Both the position numbers and the translations under genes were made by a program. From NCBI GenBank assembly GCA_949775045.1, contig OX459108.1, positions 10,146,072 to 10,210,071 of the forward strand: a stretch of DNA of 64,000 nucleotides, read 5' to 3'. Within the stretch, counting starts at the first letter, position 1. Every line of letters begins with the position of its first letter. Origin of the DNA: Metridium senile. Lineage: Eukaryota > Cnidaria > Anthozoa > Actiniaria > Metridiidae. Below the pieces are notes generated by a model. The model saw only the letters and a list, made by a program, of their open reading frames with translations. It made no database searches and was not told the origin of the DNA. Positions 30,957 through 64,000 of this stretch are shown one piece after another.

Positions 30957-31984
30957 TAGGCGATTTTCACGATGACAGGCGTCATTTTACAACCAGTACC
31001 AGAATGCTTTACGAATATATTTTCTTATTCAGATTTTTATCCCCTCTTTAGAAGGGACAGTCAGCACCAAATCGAAGCATCGTTTAGGATTCTTTTAAAA
31101 AACAATAGAGTATTTCCAAACAATTGCCCTAAACCTAACCAAACAATACCGGTACTGTATAAGGGGGCCAACGAAAACGCAGCTTTCGACTGGTGCTGTA
31201 TTACTGCTTTAGAGTAGTAGCACAATTGACCTATTTCACTGTGACATAACAAACGGGGAACAAAATAAAAGAAATCGAAGTAAAATTGAATTAATGAAAG
31301 TATGTACATTTAAATATTATACTTAAAATCTCGAGGGAGAAAATGATTTACGTGACGCTATAGAGAAATAAGAGCAATAGGCCATTTGCAACTTCAAAAG
31401 GTTGTCCTAAATTTCCGAAAATGTTTTCCGGGAACTATCGCGTTCCATTTGATTTCCACCCGGAATTTCTGATTTTTTTGGTTAAACTAAAAGCTCCCCA
31501 GCTCTTTATTTTAATGACGATGGTCGGAGGTCTGACTGCGTTATGTGGTGTCTGCGGTTACCACCAATTACGCTTACAAATTAATTTATCACATCTATAA
31601 AATATTAAAATCGAAAATAAAAATATTAAAATGGTAACTTTGTACAAGATATAATATATTTGTTGTGTAGTGATATTTTAAATAAAAATATTGTACAGAT
31701 TTGTCGTTTTCTTACTCTATATTAAGACTATTCCTTTTTCATCGAAGATGTGCGGAATCGTTGAGGTCCCGACAATTTCGGCCTTCTATAATTGCAATTA
31801 CTATTAAGGGCATTTAAAAGTACAATATCAAGACGACTGCTTCAAAATTCCTGCTAAGTTTGTTAGCATTCAAAGGAGATATACCAAATATTGGATTGAG
31901 AGACTTGATATTATATTCCTTAATATCATTTTGAGAGTTGTAAAGCTAGAAGACTTGAATGACTACGGGGAAAAATTCAACCAA
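30957..31984. other. Non-coding stretch after IBTK
   Basis: AT-rich sequence with a few AATAAA words (near 31260, 31677) that could be IBTK poly(A) signals. The ~80-codon frames at 30972 and 31061 look like chance: no homology, and they overlap on opposite strands. No RNA gene recognised. Confidence 0.4.
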
Positions 31985-32158
31985 AAAATGCGAATGTTCT
32001 GGAGCATAGATCAAAAGAAATCTATGGTGGATGCACGTTTCAACCCACAAGAGTTTCTGAATTAATTAATTAAAAAATGCGAATGTTCTGGAGCATAGAT
32101 CAAAAGAAATGTATGGTGGTTGCATGTTTCAAGCCACAAGAGTTTCTGAATTACTTAA
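31985..32158. repeat. ~90-bp tandem duplication
   Basis: The block AAAATGCGAATGTTCTGGAG through AGAGTTTCTGAATTA occurs twice (from about 31986 and 32076) with a few substitutions. Confidence 0.85.
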
Positions 32159-32334
32159 ATTGCTAACTATTTCGCGATGGCGGCCGTGGATCAGAACGCA
32201 ATATACATTTGTTTCAAAAAACGTTGTCCAAGCATCAAGTCAAGACCGAAATGAATGCTGGTTAGAAACTAAATTTACTTCTAAAAAAGCAACAACAAAA
32301 TGTAGGTATTTTCACGTGTTTGTTATTGTATTAC

Positions 32335-32622
32335 AGTCAATTCTGTTGAAAACCACAGGCAGCCCAAGCAAATCACTTGTATTCAGTGGATTTTTTTTCA
32401 TTTTTTTTTTTTCAATAAAATGTTACTAAACTTTGTCTAATATATTTACAGTGGGGGAGAAATTATAAATATGGCTTAAAACTAGCTAAAAATCATCCAA
32501 AAAGTATTTAAATACATCACAACAACTACAGACAAAGTTTAGTAACATTTTATTGAAAAAAAAAAATCCACTGAATACAAGTGATTTGCTTGGGCTGCCT
32601 GTGTTGAAAACAAGATTTCAAT
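32335..32622. mobile_element. Hairpin MITE
   Basis: ACAGGCAGCCCAAGCAAATC, ACTTGTATTCAGTGGATTTT and AATGTTACTAAACTTTGTCT at the left are mirrored at the right, separated by a ~95-base spacer. It lies immediately upstream of the large foldback elements. Confidence 0.8.
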
Positions 32623-32692
32623 ACATTATCACCACAAAACCAGCATGTAGATATTTTGTCTGCGCATGCGTTTGTTTTGATGATAAAATTCC

Positions 32693-35600
32693 ATTCTCGT
32701 ACCCAGGCTAACTCGGTCGTTCATCTCTCCCGTCATTACCTCTGGTAACAACGGATTTGAGACCCTCTCAGGCCGATGCTGATTGGCCAGTAAAATCGCG
32801 CATGCGCGAGTTTCGACGTACATTGACCCTAGGGTTCTCGTTCGTGATTGGTGGAATTTCTACGATGCTCGGAGCTTTTTGAAATGTGTTTTCTGCGCAT
32901 AAAGTAAAGTACACAAAGCTGACTCATTTTGTAACGGGCTCAGGAAGAATTCAAAATGGCGGGTAAACGGAGTAGATATGAAAGCATCCAAAAAACGTTA
33001 GGAAATTGTGTTCTAACTCCACCTTGAACTGCTAAAACTTATTTTATGCATATTTAGGACTATGAGGAATGTATGAAGGTATGTTTTGGTTTTCGTGAAG
33101 CGCATTTTGAGACGATTACAGGCATTGTTTGTTATCGATAAATTCAGTACCAGAATTGAATTGCTGCATTAAAGCTTTCTTCTCGAATTCTGTACTTCTT
33201 TCCTGCTGTTGAGGCAAGTAAAACTTTACTGACGTTGAAATTTTAATGAAGTGTATCTGATCTGTTGTTTGAAGCAAGGAATCTCAACATATGATAGAAA
33301 CTAAGGTTTATAACTTATTGTAAATCATTCCCACATTTATATCATGAATATATGATGGTAAAACATTCATATAGCCTTATCAGTAATAAAAATGATTTCA
33401 ATGCATTCTGTAGTGGATATTATGAACTTTCACACTGTAATTTTGACTCTATTATAAAGCTATTATATTTGCCTTGGCTTTTCAAAATAATCTAATTATT
33501 ATTAAATGTGAGGTGTTTATAATTTCACAGGCTATAATGTACATGATGAACAAGGGGTCAATTAGTATTTTTGTATTGGTGTGTTAGATTTTGAAATGAA
33601 TAATTTAGCCAATTTACTGATATTAAATTACAATTCCAAATGCTATTATTGCAACCAGTGAACTGTCACTTCATATTTATAGTAGATACAGTACTTATTT
33701 ATATATTTTGTCATTGATATATTGATTTGTATTATTCTTGATATAAAACATAACTATGCAGAAACACTATTTGTAGATATGCCAACATGTTGTGATAATA
33801 ATAACAATGGCAATCAGATAACTACACTTACAATAGTTGAAGTGGTCTTATTTCAGTTGTAATATCATTGTAAATGTGTATACCAGTAGTTTCCTTTTTT
33901 GGTACAAATCTTTATATATAAGTTTATATACTTTTTGTTCTATACTCAATAGAGTGCAAACAGTATATTCATGAAATACAAATTACTAAATACTAATAGA
34001 TACTGCCGGAAGCTCCATAAAATATTCAAATATCTCACAGACATACTATATGCACTTGACTTTATATTTCACAGTCAAAATATCTTTTTAGGTAAGCATA
34101 TCACATCAGAATATACATGAAATGGAGCTCTGCAGTATTCAAATAAAATAATAGGATGAAAGGAACGCAGTAAAAGTCTATTCGACGTCTCATTTCCATT
34201 CCTCATTTCATGTGTATTTAACTAAACTATTATCAAACCCACAGCATCTTTCTAATTAGCAGTTCTGTTGATATATTTGCTGTATTGAATAAATTATTGC
34301 ACTCTAGTGATGATATCAATAAGGGTAAAATATTACATCATGTTCCATGACATCTTGTTTTTACAGTACAGTTACACTGTTGGGTTTTAATCTGAACTGA
34401 ATATTTGAGTTCTTAATTGCACTGGCTTCATGCAGCCACAATAGAATATGAAGTAATAGTTTGTATAATTTTAGTAGTACCAAACCAATAAGGAATGAGC
34501 ATTTCAAAAAAACAATAACACTACCACAGGTGTTTTCCCTCTTCTTTTTACCTACTGATCAAGGTCTAAGTCTGAGAATTACAAACTTGACATTTAATTA
34601 TAATCATAATAACAATAAAGCACTTTATTTTAATAGGATAACTAGAATTACAGATGTTATTTTTATCTAGTCCCTAAATGATAATAATTAAATAGCATAC
34701 ATACATACATAACTATGCTGGTACTTGGATAGGCAAAACTGATTAGATGGCAGATAATGAGATTGTTCAATTGCTTGAAATAACAATAAATATTTAGATT
34801 ATATCATTGTTTTGCAAAAATAACAATTTTAATCCAATTTTAATTAAAAGGACATAACTAGGTACTACTAGCTGACAACAGGTTACAGTCGAGTATTCAC
34901 ACAAACACATAGTATTATATATGAAAGGAATATAAAGAAGATTGCAAATCTCTTTTATACTACTATCACAATCAACCCTATTTTATAGGCCATAAACTTA
35001 GACTTCTTAATATATATATTTTTTTAATTTATAGGGGAAGTTTATCAATAGGGACGAAAGTCTAGAAAGCTACAGAGCTTCTACCTGTCACAAAATTAGT
35101 TTTAGAAATTTTATCATTAACTTCTCGTTTCATTTTATTTCAACTACATTTATATAGTGTACAAACATTATACCCATGAAACAAGTACTACTAATTAGTA
35201 CTAAATAGTGCTAATTAAACAATAGAAAACAATAGAATTAGCATAAAATATCACTATTTAGTACTATTTATTTTTCACGCTTTTAATGTTTGTACTCTAT
35301 TGTGACAAATAAATAAATAAAACAAAATAGAAAACAAAATTTAAGTTATTGACAATTGGTCTGCATTGCAATAATTATCATAAATATTTCAATAAAATAT
35401 GATTTTTATGATGCAGAAATGATATTTTGAACAGTTTTTATGTCCCTAAAATAGACTTAAATCATCTAAAACAGGTCAATATGAGAAAAGTGAGATGACA
35501 AATGAATTTCAGAAGTGATTTTTGATATCTAACCAGAATAAAATTTACTTGATATACAACTGAAATAGGACCACTTCAACTATTGTAAGTGTAGTTATCT

Positions 35601-36723
35601 GATTGCCATTGTTATTATTATCACAACATGTTGGCATATCTACAAATAGTGTTTCTGCATAGTTATGTTTTATATCAAGAATAATACAAATCAATATATC
35701 AATGACAAAATATATAAATAAGTACTGTATCTACTATAAATATGAAGTGACAGTTCACTGGTTGCAATAATAGCATTTGGAATTGTAATTTAATATCAGT
35801 AAATTGGCTAAATTATTCATTTCAAAATCTAACACACCAATACAAAAATACTAATTGACCCCTTGTTCATCATGTACATTATAGCCTGTGAAATTATAAA
35901 CACCTCACATTTAATAATAATTAGATTATTTTGAAAAGCCAAGGCAAATATAATAGCTTTATAATAGAGTCAAAATTACAGTGTGAAAGTTCATAATATC
36001 CACTACAGAATGCATTGAAATCATTTTTATTACTGATAAGGCTATATGAATGTTTTACCATCATATATTCATGATATAAATGTGGGAATGATTTACAATA
36101 AGTTATAAACCTTAGTTTCTATCATATGTTGAGATTCCTTGCTTCAAACAACAGATCAGATACACTTCATTAAAATTTCAACGTCAGTAAAGTTTTACTT
36201 ACCTCAACAGCAGGAAAGAAGTACAGAATTCGAGAAGAAAGCTTTAATGCAGCAATTCAATTCTGGTACTGAATTTATCGATAACAAACAATGCCTGTAA
36301 TCGTCTCAAAATGCGCTTCACGAAAACCAAAACATACCTTCATACATTCCTCATAGTCCTAAATATGCATAAAATAAGTTTTAGCAGTTCAAGGTGGAGT
36401 TAGAACACAATTTCCTAACGTTTTTTGGATGCTTTCATATCTACTCCGTTTACCCGCCATTTTGAATTCTTCCTGAGCCCGTTACAAAATGAGTCAGCTT
36501 TGTGTACTTTACTTTATGCGCAGAAAACACATTTCAAAAAGCTCCGAGCATCGTAGAAATTCCACCAATCACGAACGAGAACCCTAGGGTCAATGTACGT
36601 CGAAACTCGCGCATGCGCGATTTTACTGGCCAATCAGCATCGGCCTGAGAGGGTCTCAAATCCGTTGTTACCAGAGGTAATGACGGGAGAGATGAACGAC
36701 CGAGTTAGCCTGGGTACGAGAAT
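32693..36723. mobile_element. 4,031-bp long-inverted-repeat (Mutator-like) element
   Basis: Arms 32693-33860 and 35556-36723 are each 1,168 bases and almost identical as reverse complements, beginning ATTCTCGTACCCAGGCTAAC. GATAAAATTCC flanks both sides (32682-32692 and 36724-36734), an 11-base target duplication. Long inverted repeats with a 9-11-base duplication are typical of Mutator-like and foldback elements. The 1.7-kb centre has no transposase frame, so it is non-autonomous. The arms contain GCGCATGCGCG, an 'AAAATGGCGGGTAAACGG' block and a short open stretch, but no protein I recognise. Confidence 0.88.
35150..35315. mobile_element. TAGTGCTAATTAAACAATAG hairpin inside the large element
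   Basis: Ends GTGTACAAACATTATA and TTAATGTTTGTACTCTA are complementary; AGTACTAAATAGTGCTAATT lies inside. A better copy is at 57395-57560 in a POLQ intron, and a remnant at 5790-5930. Confidence 0.6.
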
Positions 36724-38923
36724 GATAAAATTCCTTTTCACGTCGAATGAAAGAATTTTATGCTGACATGGAACATTTAGTTTGCAATCTCATCTTGCAC
36801 AACTATGTTCAAGAACCGAATTACTAAGATATCAAATGTTGACCGTCTACTAGTGCGCTGTAGTTAATTATTTCAATCGAACAAACTCCGGATGGAAAAA
36901 TATCACACGTCAAAGTCTGACAAAAGTGCAAAGAAAGACCAGAACTGCGTACTTGCAAGTAGCATGTTGGACGATAAACCAATGTGCAGGTCAAAACTTT
37001 TAGTAAAAGTTATAACCAATACGCTACTTTGTGCATTGCATTATATTAGGAGATATTAGACGCCTTAGATCGTCAAGTAAATCGCCGTGTTGATGTCATA
37101 TCAGCAATATTGAGTGCGAGATCCTTAGAATTCATCATAGAATTTTTATATCTTAAACATCGTGCCCCAAAAAAACGTTTAAAGAAATTGACATTTCCAT
37201 GTTTACTTCTCGCAAAACTGAGCTATTTTGGAAGAAACTTGTTGTCCCTGGATATGATTTCAAGCAATGTTTACAACATGGTTTAGGCCCTGTTTCACTG
37301 TGATAAATTTGACGAACTTCAACAACCTGTATTTTATAATCTAAAAGATTTATCTAGAATGTAATTATATATTTCGATTTTATGGGAGCCATTAAGGTTT
37401 TTGCCTATAAAGCCAACTTTAATTCTTAATTCAAGAATAAAAAATAGTTCGCTAAAATTTGCATGTTGTTTTGAGCGAAAATATGCATAAAACCCCGTAC
37501 TCAAAATCGCTTTGGATCACATTGCAGGACCAAAAGTTACTACCTAAAAAGCTTAGTTTTGCAAAATATAAACATGTAAAAAGCTATTTCTGAAGTAAAT
37601 TCGCTGGGGCACGATGTTTAAGATATAAAAATTCTAAGATGAATTCTAAGGATTTCGCACGCACTCGAGGTAATCAAGGCAGTTTTATTGACGATCGAGG
37701 GCGTCTAATATCTCCCAATATGATTAAATACAAACAGTATCGTGTTGGTTATGACTTATACTGTTATGTTTACCTAATAGATTAAATTAGCGCCCAAACT
37801 TGTATTCGAAAGTTCGAAGTTCTGGCCCTTTTATCCACTTTTGTCAGACTTTAACGTGTGATATTTTTCCATCCGGAGTTTGTTCGATTGAAATAATTAA
37901 CTACAGCGCACTAGTAGACGGTCAACATTTGATATCTCAGTAATTCGGTTCTTGAACATAGTTGTGCAAGATGAGATTGCAAACTAAATGTTCCATGTCA
38001 GAATAAAATTCTTTCATTCGACGTGAAAAGGAATTTTATCATCAAAACAAACGCATGCGCAGACAAAATCTCTACATGCTCACAAAACCAGTATTTATTT
38101 CGGTCTTTGCTTGTTGCTTAAAGCTGCGCTGTTTTTTGAAATAAGTATTTGTCCAAATCCAAATGTGTGAAAACAGGTGTTTGTAGTCGTTATATAATCT
38201 CATTACCTCCTCCACGTGTGAATAATTATAGTCTATAGTGAATGGTTTAATTTCGTTTTGATGTGGGTTTTTTCCTTTCTTTGTGTATGTATTGAATAAT
38301 TAATCCCGCGATGTTTAAATTTGTTCACTAGTAATTTCAATTCACAAAAGAAAAATATTTACTTCAAAGCTGTGAAAAAAATCCAACCAATTTAGACGAA
38401 AAAGAATATCGAGTTATTTCGACCGAATGTTTGGTGGGTGTAGCTGAAGTTTTCAGTTTAATTTGAAATTCATTGAAATTCTATTCCTTTAAAATCTAAA
38501 CAAATCCAGCAAAAACATATGAAATACATGGAAGCAGAGTTTAAAGGTTTTGGTACCAGATGCTGAGGATGACGATACTTTGTGGAGTCTACTGAATATC
38601 AAAATCATCAGTGTAATTCACATCACAGAAAAATATTTTACGTGAAGTTTACTAGTGAGCAAATTGCTTCGAGGCCCAGAGTATATTCATCAAATGTTTC
38701 AGGGGAAAAAAAACATATAAAAAAAATTATACCTATATTTAGAGCTTTAGTTGTGTCAAATTCAAAAAGCCTGGCTGAAGTTTTAAGTGAAGTTTACCAG
38801 TGAGCAAATTGCTTTGACAAAGACTCGATGGAATTCAACCCAACCATTTAGCTTTGCGGGGGAAAGGCTTCACATTTTGCTGCCAGATGGTGGTATGGTT
38901 TGACAGTTAAAGAAAACTTGCAA

Positions 38924-39772
38924 ATGGAAGAGAGTACAAATTCTACGCTATTTATACCAGAAAATCTAGCCGAGGTTTTAAGCAATTTGGGAATAAATGA
39001 AGCACTCCCAGCAGCATGGAACCTGAATGTTACCGAGTTTGAATTTACACTGAATCTCTCTTGGAGCAGGAGCAGACAAAATGACGGTCAACAAAATAGA
39101 AGAGATTCGGTTGTAAGATTTTCTTCAAACGAAAATAAAGTTGATGGAGCGAATGGCACTTCTGAATCAAATAGTGATAGTAATAGAAGAGAATTTAGTT
39201 GCCATAATACAAAAATTCAAAAAAAATCAGCAGATTTTCAAGAAAATGCGGTTCAAAAGGCAACAAGTTGTGACCTTCGTGATGGTGGTGGTAATGATGA
39301 AGGAGATACCTCAAATGAAACACCACGTAGCAACGGCAACCATGACAACAATCATCTAGTTTACAACGGTCTCTACAACGGAGGTCGTCTCCATAGTAAC
39401 AAGGCAACATGTTCATGTGGGGAGCAGTTCATCTTCAAAGAGCGAGCAATCAAACATATCTTATTTAGTTGCCCGGTCAGTCTCTGCTTTCGTGTCGACC
39501 TTGACCTTCGTATCCATGACGTCATAGACCAGTGGCAAGACGACGAGCAAAGAATCATGGGTAGAAAATGGTGGCATGCTTACAAGACTAGCGGGGTCCC
39601 GGATATTATGGGAATTTACCCTGTGACGTCACTTGACCAGCTTGAAGGGATGATCAATAGCTTTATAATCAAAGCTGGTAGCAATGAACTGCTTGACCAG
39701 AACCAAAATAGGTTTGTGTTGATTAAAGATTTAGATGAATTGCCATATGAATTGGGACCTTTGATTGGCTAG
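38924..39772 (+). CDS. Orphan open reading frame, ~282 residues
   Basis: The first ATG of the frame is at 38924; the frame is open from 38852, just after an acceptor-like CCATTTAG, so this may be a last exon. The protein starts MEESTNSTLFIPENLAEVLS. Residues ~40-150 are polar and low in complexity. Residues ~165-190 hold CSCGEQ and KHILFSCP, a possible Cys/His metal site (CxC...H...C). Then RIHDVIDQWQDDEQRIMGRK and WWHAYKTSGVPDIMGIYPVT look globular. The end is LPYELGPLIG. No membrane segment or signal peptide. I recognise no family. Weak repeats of LAEVLS-type sequence occur upstream (38760-38800). Tail-to-tail with POLQ, 690 bases apart. Confidence 0.5.
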   Translation: MEESTNSTLFIPENLAEVLSNLGINEALPAAWNLNVTEFEFTLNLSWSRSRQNDGQQNRRDSVVRFSSNENKVDGANGTSESNSDSNRREFSCHNTKIQKKSADFQENAVQKATSCDLRDGGGNDEGDTSNETPRSNGNHDNNHLVYNGLYNGGRLHSNKATCSCGEQFIFKERAIKHILFSCPVSLCFRVDLDLRIHDVIDQWQDDEQRIMGRKWWHAYKTSGVPDIMGIYPVTSLDQLEGMINSFIIKAGSNELLDQNQNRFVLIKDLDELPYELGPLIG

Positions 39773-40180
39773 AACCGCAATGCATTACTGGATAAATTAA
39801 GCTGACGTCCATGTTGCTATGAGCTTGTTTGACAGAACCAAAATAGGTTTCTGTTGATTAAAGATTTAGATGAATTGCCATATGAATTGGGACCTTTGAT
39901 TGACTCGGGCCGTAATGCATGAATTTTGTTGCCGCCCCTGTTGCAACGGGCTGGTGGATCATAACCTACATAGATTTGTGTTGAAGGAAATTTTAGAGAT
40001 GCCATATAGATTGGCACTTTGATTGGCTAGAAACGCAATGTATTATACTGGGTAAACTAATCTGACTTCAATGTTGCTAGGGGGCTTGCGGATCAGAACA
40101 GAGATTTGGATTGATGGAAGGTTGGGACCTTTGATTAGCTAGGCTCGCAATGTATTACTGGGTAAAGCTCAAATTAAAAC
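39690..40180. repeat. Tandem repeats of the orphan gene's 3' end
   Basis: The last coding ~80 bases (CAGAACCAAAATAGGTTTGT, GATTAAAGATTTAGATGAAT, GGGACCTTTGATTGGCTAG) plus following ~50 bases recur from about 39830, 39960 and 40090 with growing decay; the stop codon falls within the unit. Copy 2 still encodes most of the terminal peptide. Confidence 0.85.
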
Positions 40181-40458
40181 ATTTGAACAAGAAGACGAAG
40201 GCCGCAAGGACGGCTAAATTTAGGTTCCTCCCCACTATTCAACTCTTCAAAGCAAACTGACATTTTTCTATAAAATAATGTACTTTAATATACATTGAAA
40301 ATGTACTTAATATACATTGAAAATATGTTATAAATTTGCATTGCAAATATTAACATCAGCTGTTAGTGAAATTATAATTCATTCGTTTCAATATTCTATT
40401 GACAAATTGTAAAAATGCTGAATTGCAATAAATATGGTTACATAATAAATAATTGTAT
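40181..40458. other. Non-coding gap between convergent genes
   Basis: AT-rich, with a short repeat around TAATATACATTGAAAAT (40286-40325). No gene seen. Confidence 0.5.
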
Positions 40459-62966
<22,508 letters not shown>

Positions 62967-63305
62967 ATGGTCAATTGTTGTGTCCCAGACTGCACCAATT
63001 ATTCTTCCAAAACTAAAAATGTGAGCTATCATAACATACCTAAAGATTTAAAGCTTCAAAAAGCTTGGATATCCCGAATAAGAAGGGAAAACATGCCGCC
63101 ATTAAAGAATTGTTACGTCTGTAGCGAACATTTCACCGACGAATGCTTTGAAACAGACCTCTATCAGCAGCTATCCGGTAAAAAGAGAAAAAGACGACTT
63201 AAAGTAGATGCAATTCCTAGTCTATTTAGCTTTGCCTCGTCTTCCGTATCGGGTAAAAGAAGAGCAACTTCGGAAAATCGTATCAAACGACAGAGACAAC
63301 AAAAG
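62967..63305 (+). CDS. THAP-type zinc finger protein, first exon (continues downstream)
   Basis: Start ATG 62967; 113 codons to a GTAGG donor after AACAAAAG. The N-terminal C2CH THAP zinc finger runs from MVNCCVPDCTNYSSKTKN, with the two Cys (C-P-D-C spacing), the conserved Trp in KAWISRIRRENMPP, then YVCSEHFTDECFE and the closing AVPxxF-like motif DAIPSLFSF. A basic stretch (GKKRKRRLK) interrupts before it, and another (RIKRQRQQK) ends the exon. THAP domains bind DNA in cellular regulators and in P-, Phantom- and Kolobok-type transposases. The rest of the protein is not established. It is on the opposite strand to POLQ, upstream of the first POLQ exon visible. Confidence 0.82.
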
Positions 63306-64000
63306 GTAGGTTCGTTGAAAGATAACTTTAAAACATGTGTGAACTTTACTTTTCTATATGCCGTGAATGTACTTCATTGTGTAAAAATGATTTGAAATTT
63401 GTTTTAAAACGGTTTTTATATCATATCGTACCTGTATTTAAAATTATCCAAATTATTTTTGTTTTGCTGTCTCTTTTAATAATAAACTTCACTATGTCAA
63501 AATTTGTCAAAGTCTAGTTCTACGTAAGACTTATATTATTAGTATTTATTCACTTTGAGAAGTATGAAATAAAATTACCTGAAAGCAATTACGAAAACAT
63601 TATTCTAGGTGTAGACGATAGAATAGTGAATTATATTATATTGTATTTTAAAATAACAGTATACAATTGCAAGTGGACAGATAAATTGAAAAGGCCCTCA
63701 TTAAATAGTTTTCTAAATTTTTTAAGTTATAACAAAAATGTAGAATACCAGAATACCATTCTTGCGAAAACAAGAAATGCTGTGTTTAAACATATTGATA
63801 AATGGAAATTCATTGAACCAGCTCTTAAGTAATATTTGGCAAGTTGTGTTCACAAGTTGTGTTTACTGTTTTTTTGTTTTATTTTCCTTTTAATTCTGTG
63901 TACATTTATATATTTTTTATTATTTGATAAAAATCTAGAAGAGTACACTTATAGTATTTATTGCTAAACTTTTTCTAGTTAACTTTATTATTTGTGCATC
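63306..64000 (+). other. Downstream of the THAP exon; possible second exon
   Basis: AT-rich. A plus-strand frame to a stop at 63832 (KWTDKLKRPSLNSFLNF, then AVFKHIDKWKFIEPALK) follows an acceptor-like AAATAACAG near 63660 and might be a later exon of the same gene. No transposase motif is visible and the tie is weak. AATAAA-type words follow. No other gene recognised to the window end. Confidence 0.3.

Larger units (their letters stand above)
32632..38092. mobile_element. Outer foldback element interrupted by a 4-kb insertion
   Basis: The left end 32632-32692 (CAAAACCAGCATGTAGA, GCGCATGCGTTTGTTTTGAT) is mirrored at 38030-38092. The left arm continues at 36735 (TTTTCACGTCGAATGAAAG) and its partner ends at 38034 (CTTTCATTCGACGTGAAAA). 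Pairing is traceable over about 430 bases per arm (36735-37165 with 37605-38034) including AACTCCGGATGGAAAAATAT. The 37170-37600 spacer has no gene. The element at 32693-36723 sits in its left arm. Confidence 0.75.

Noticed and set aside
32693..36723. Reading the large inverted repeat as an assembly artefact
   Set aside because: A true 11-base duplication at the borders and a unique 1.7-kb centre argue for a real insertion, though long-read confirmation would settle it.

Overview
This is a window of metazoan nuclear DNA. It is AT-rich, dense in introns, and packed with microsatellites, small hairpin transposons (MITEs) and tRNA-derived SINEs. Two large conserved animal genes can be read exon by exon. 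Their intron-exon structure and protein length resemble the vertebrate orthologues, which suggests a slowly evolving marine invertebrate, perhaps a cnidarian. The species cannot be fixed from the sequence.

Layout. 1-4.0 kb holds only repeats: a GATA array, a SINE, AAAC and TTTG arrays, and two adjacent TTAA-flanked MITEs. 4.0-10.5 kb, minus strand, is a nine-exon gene for a ~361-residue coiled-coil protein that I do not recognise. 10.5-11.07 kb is a head-to-head promoter region with CCAAT boxes. 11.07-30.72 kb, plus strand, is IBTK (ankyrin, RCC1 and two BTB domains). I traced 33 exons that join in frame into 1,436 codons, with an unexpected SH3-coding exon between the ankyrin and RCC1 parts. 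30.7-38.1 kb has no convincing gene and is dominated by a 4.03-kb long-inverted-repeat element nested in the arm of a second foldback element. 38.9-39.8 kb, plus strand, is an orphan open reading frame whose 3' end is repeated several times downstream. 40.46-62.45 kb, minus strand, is POLQ (DNA polymerase theta): 14 exons from the helicase Walker A motif to the C-terminus, with the N-terminal exon or exons beyond the window. A rhodopsin-class GPCR on the plus strand is nested in a POLQ intron. 62.7-64.0 kb, plus strand, holds a THAP-domain gene, possibly the start of a Kolobok-type transposon.

The genes do not form one pathway. IBTK is a BTB/RCC1 adaptor linked to CUL3 ubiquitin ligase and BTK signalling in mammals. 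POLQ performs theta-mediated end joining. The recurring theme is structural: partial exon duplications that keep a splice site (IBTK exon 6 head, two POLQ exon tails, and the tail of the orphan gene), and hairpin elements inserted within a few bases of splice junctions. The most notable observations are the SH3 cassette in IBTK, the exon-fragment duplications, the nested Mutator-like palindrome with an 11-bp target duplication, a GPCR missing its third extracellular loop, and hammerhead-ribozyme-like palindromes.
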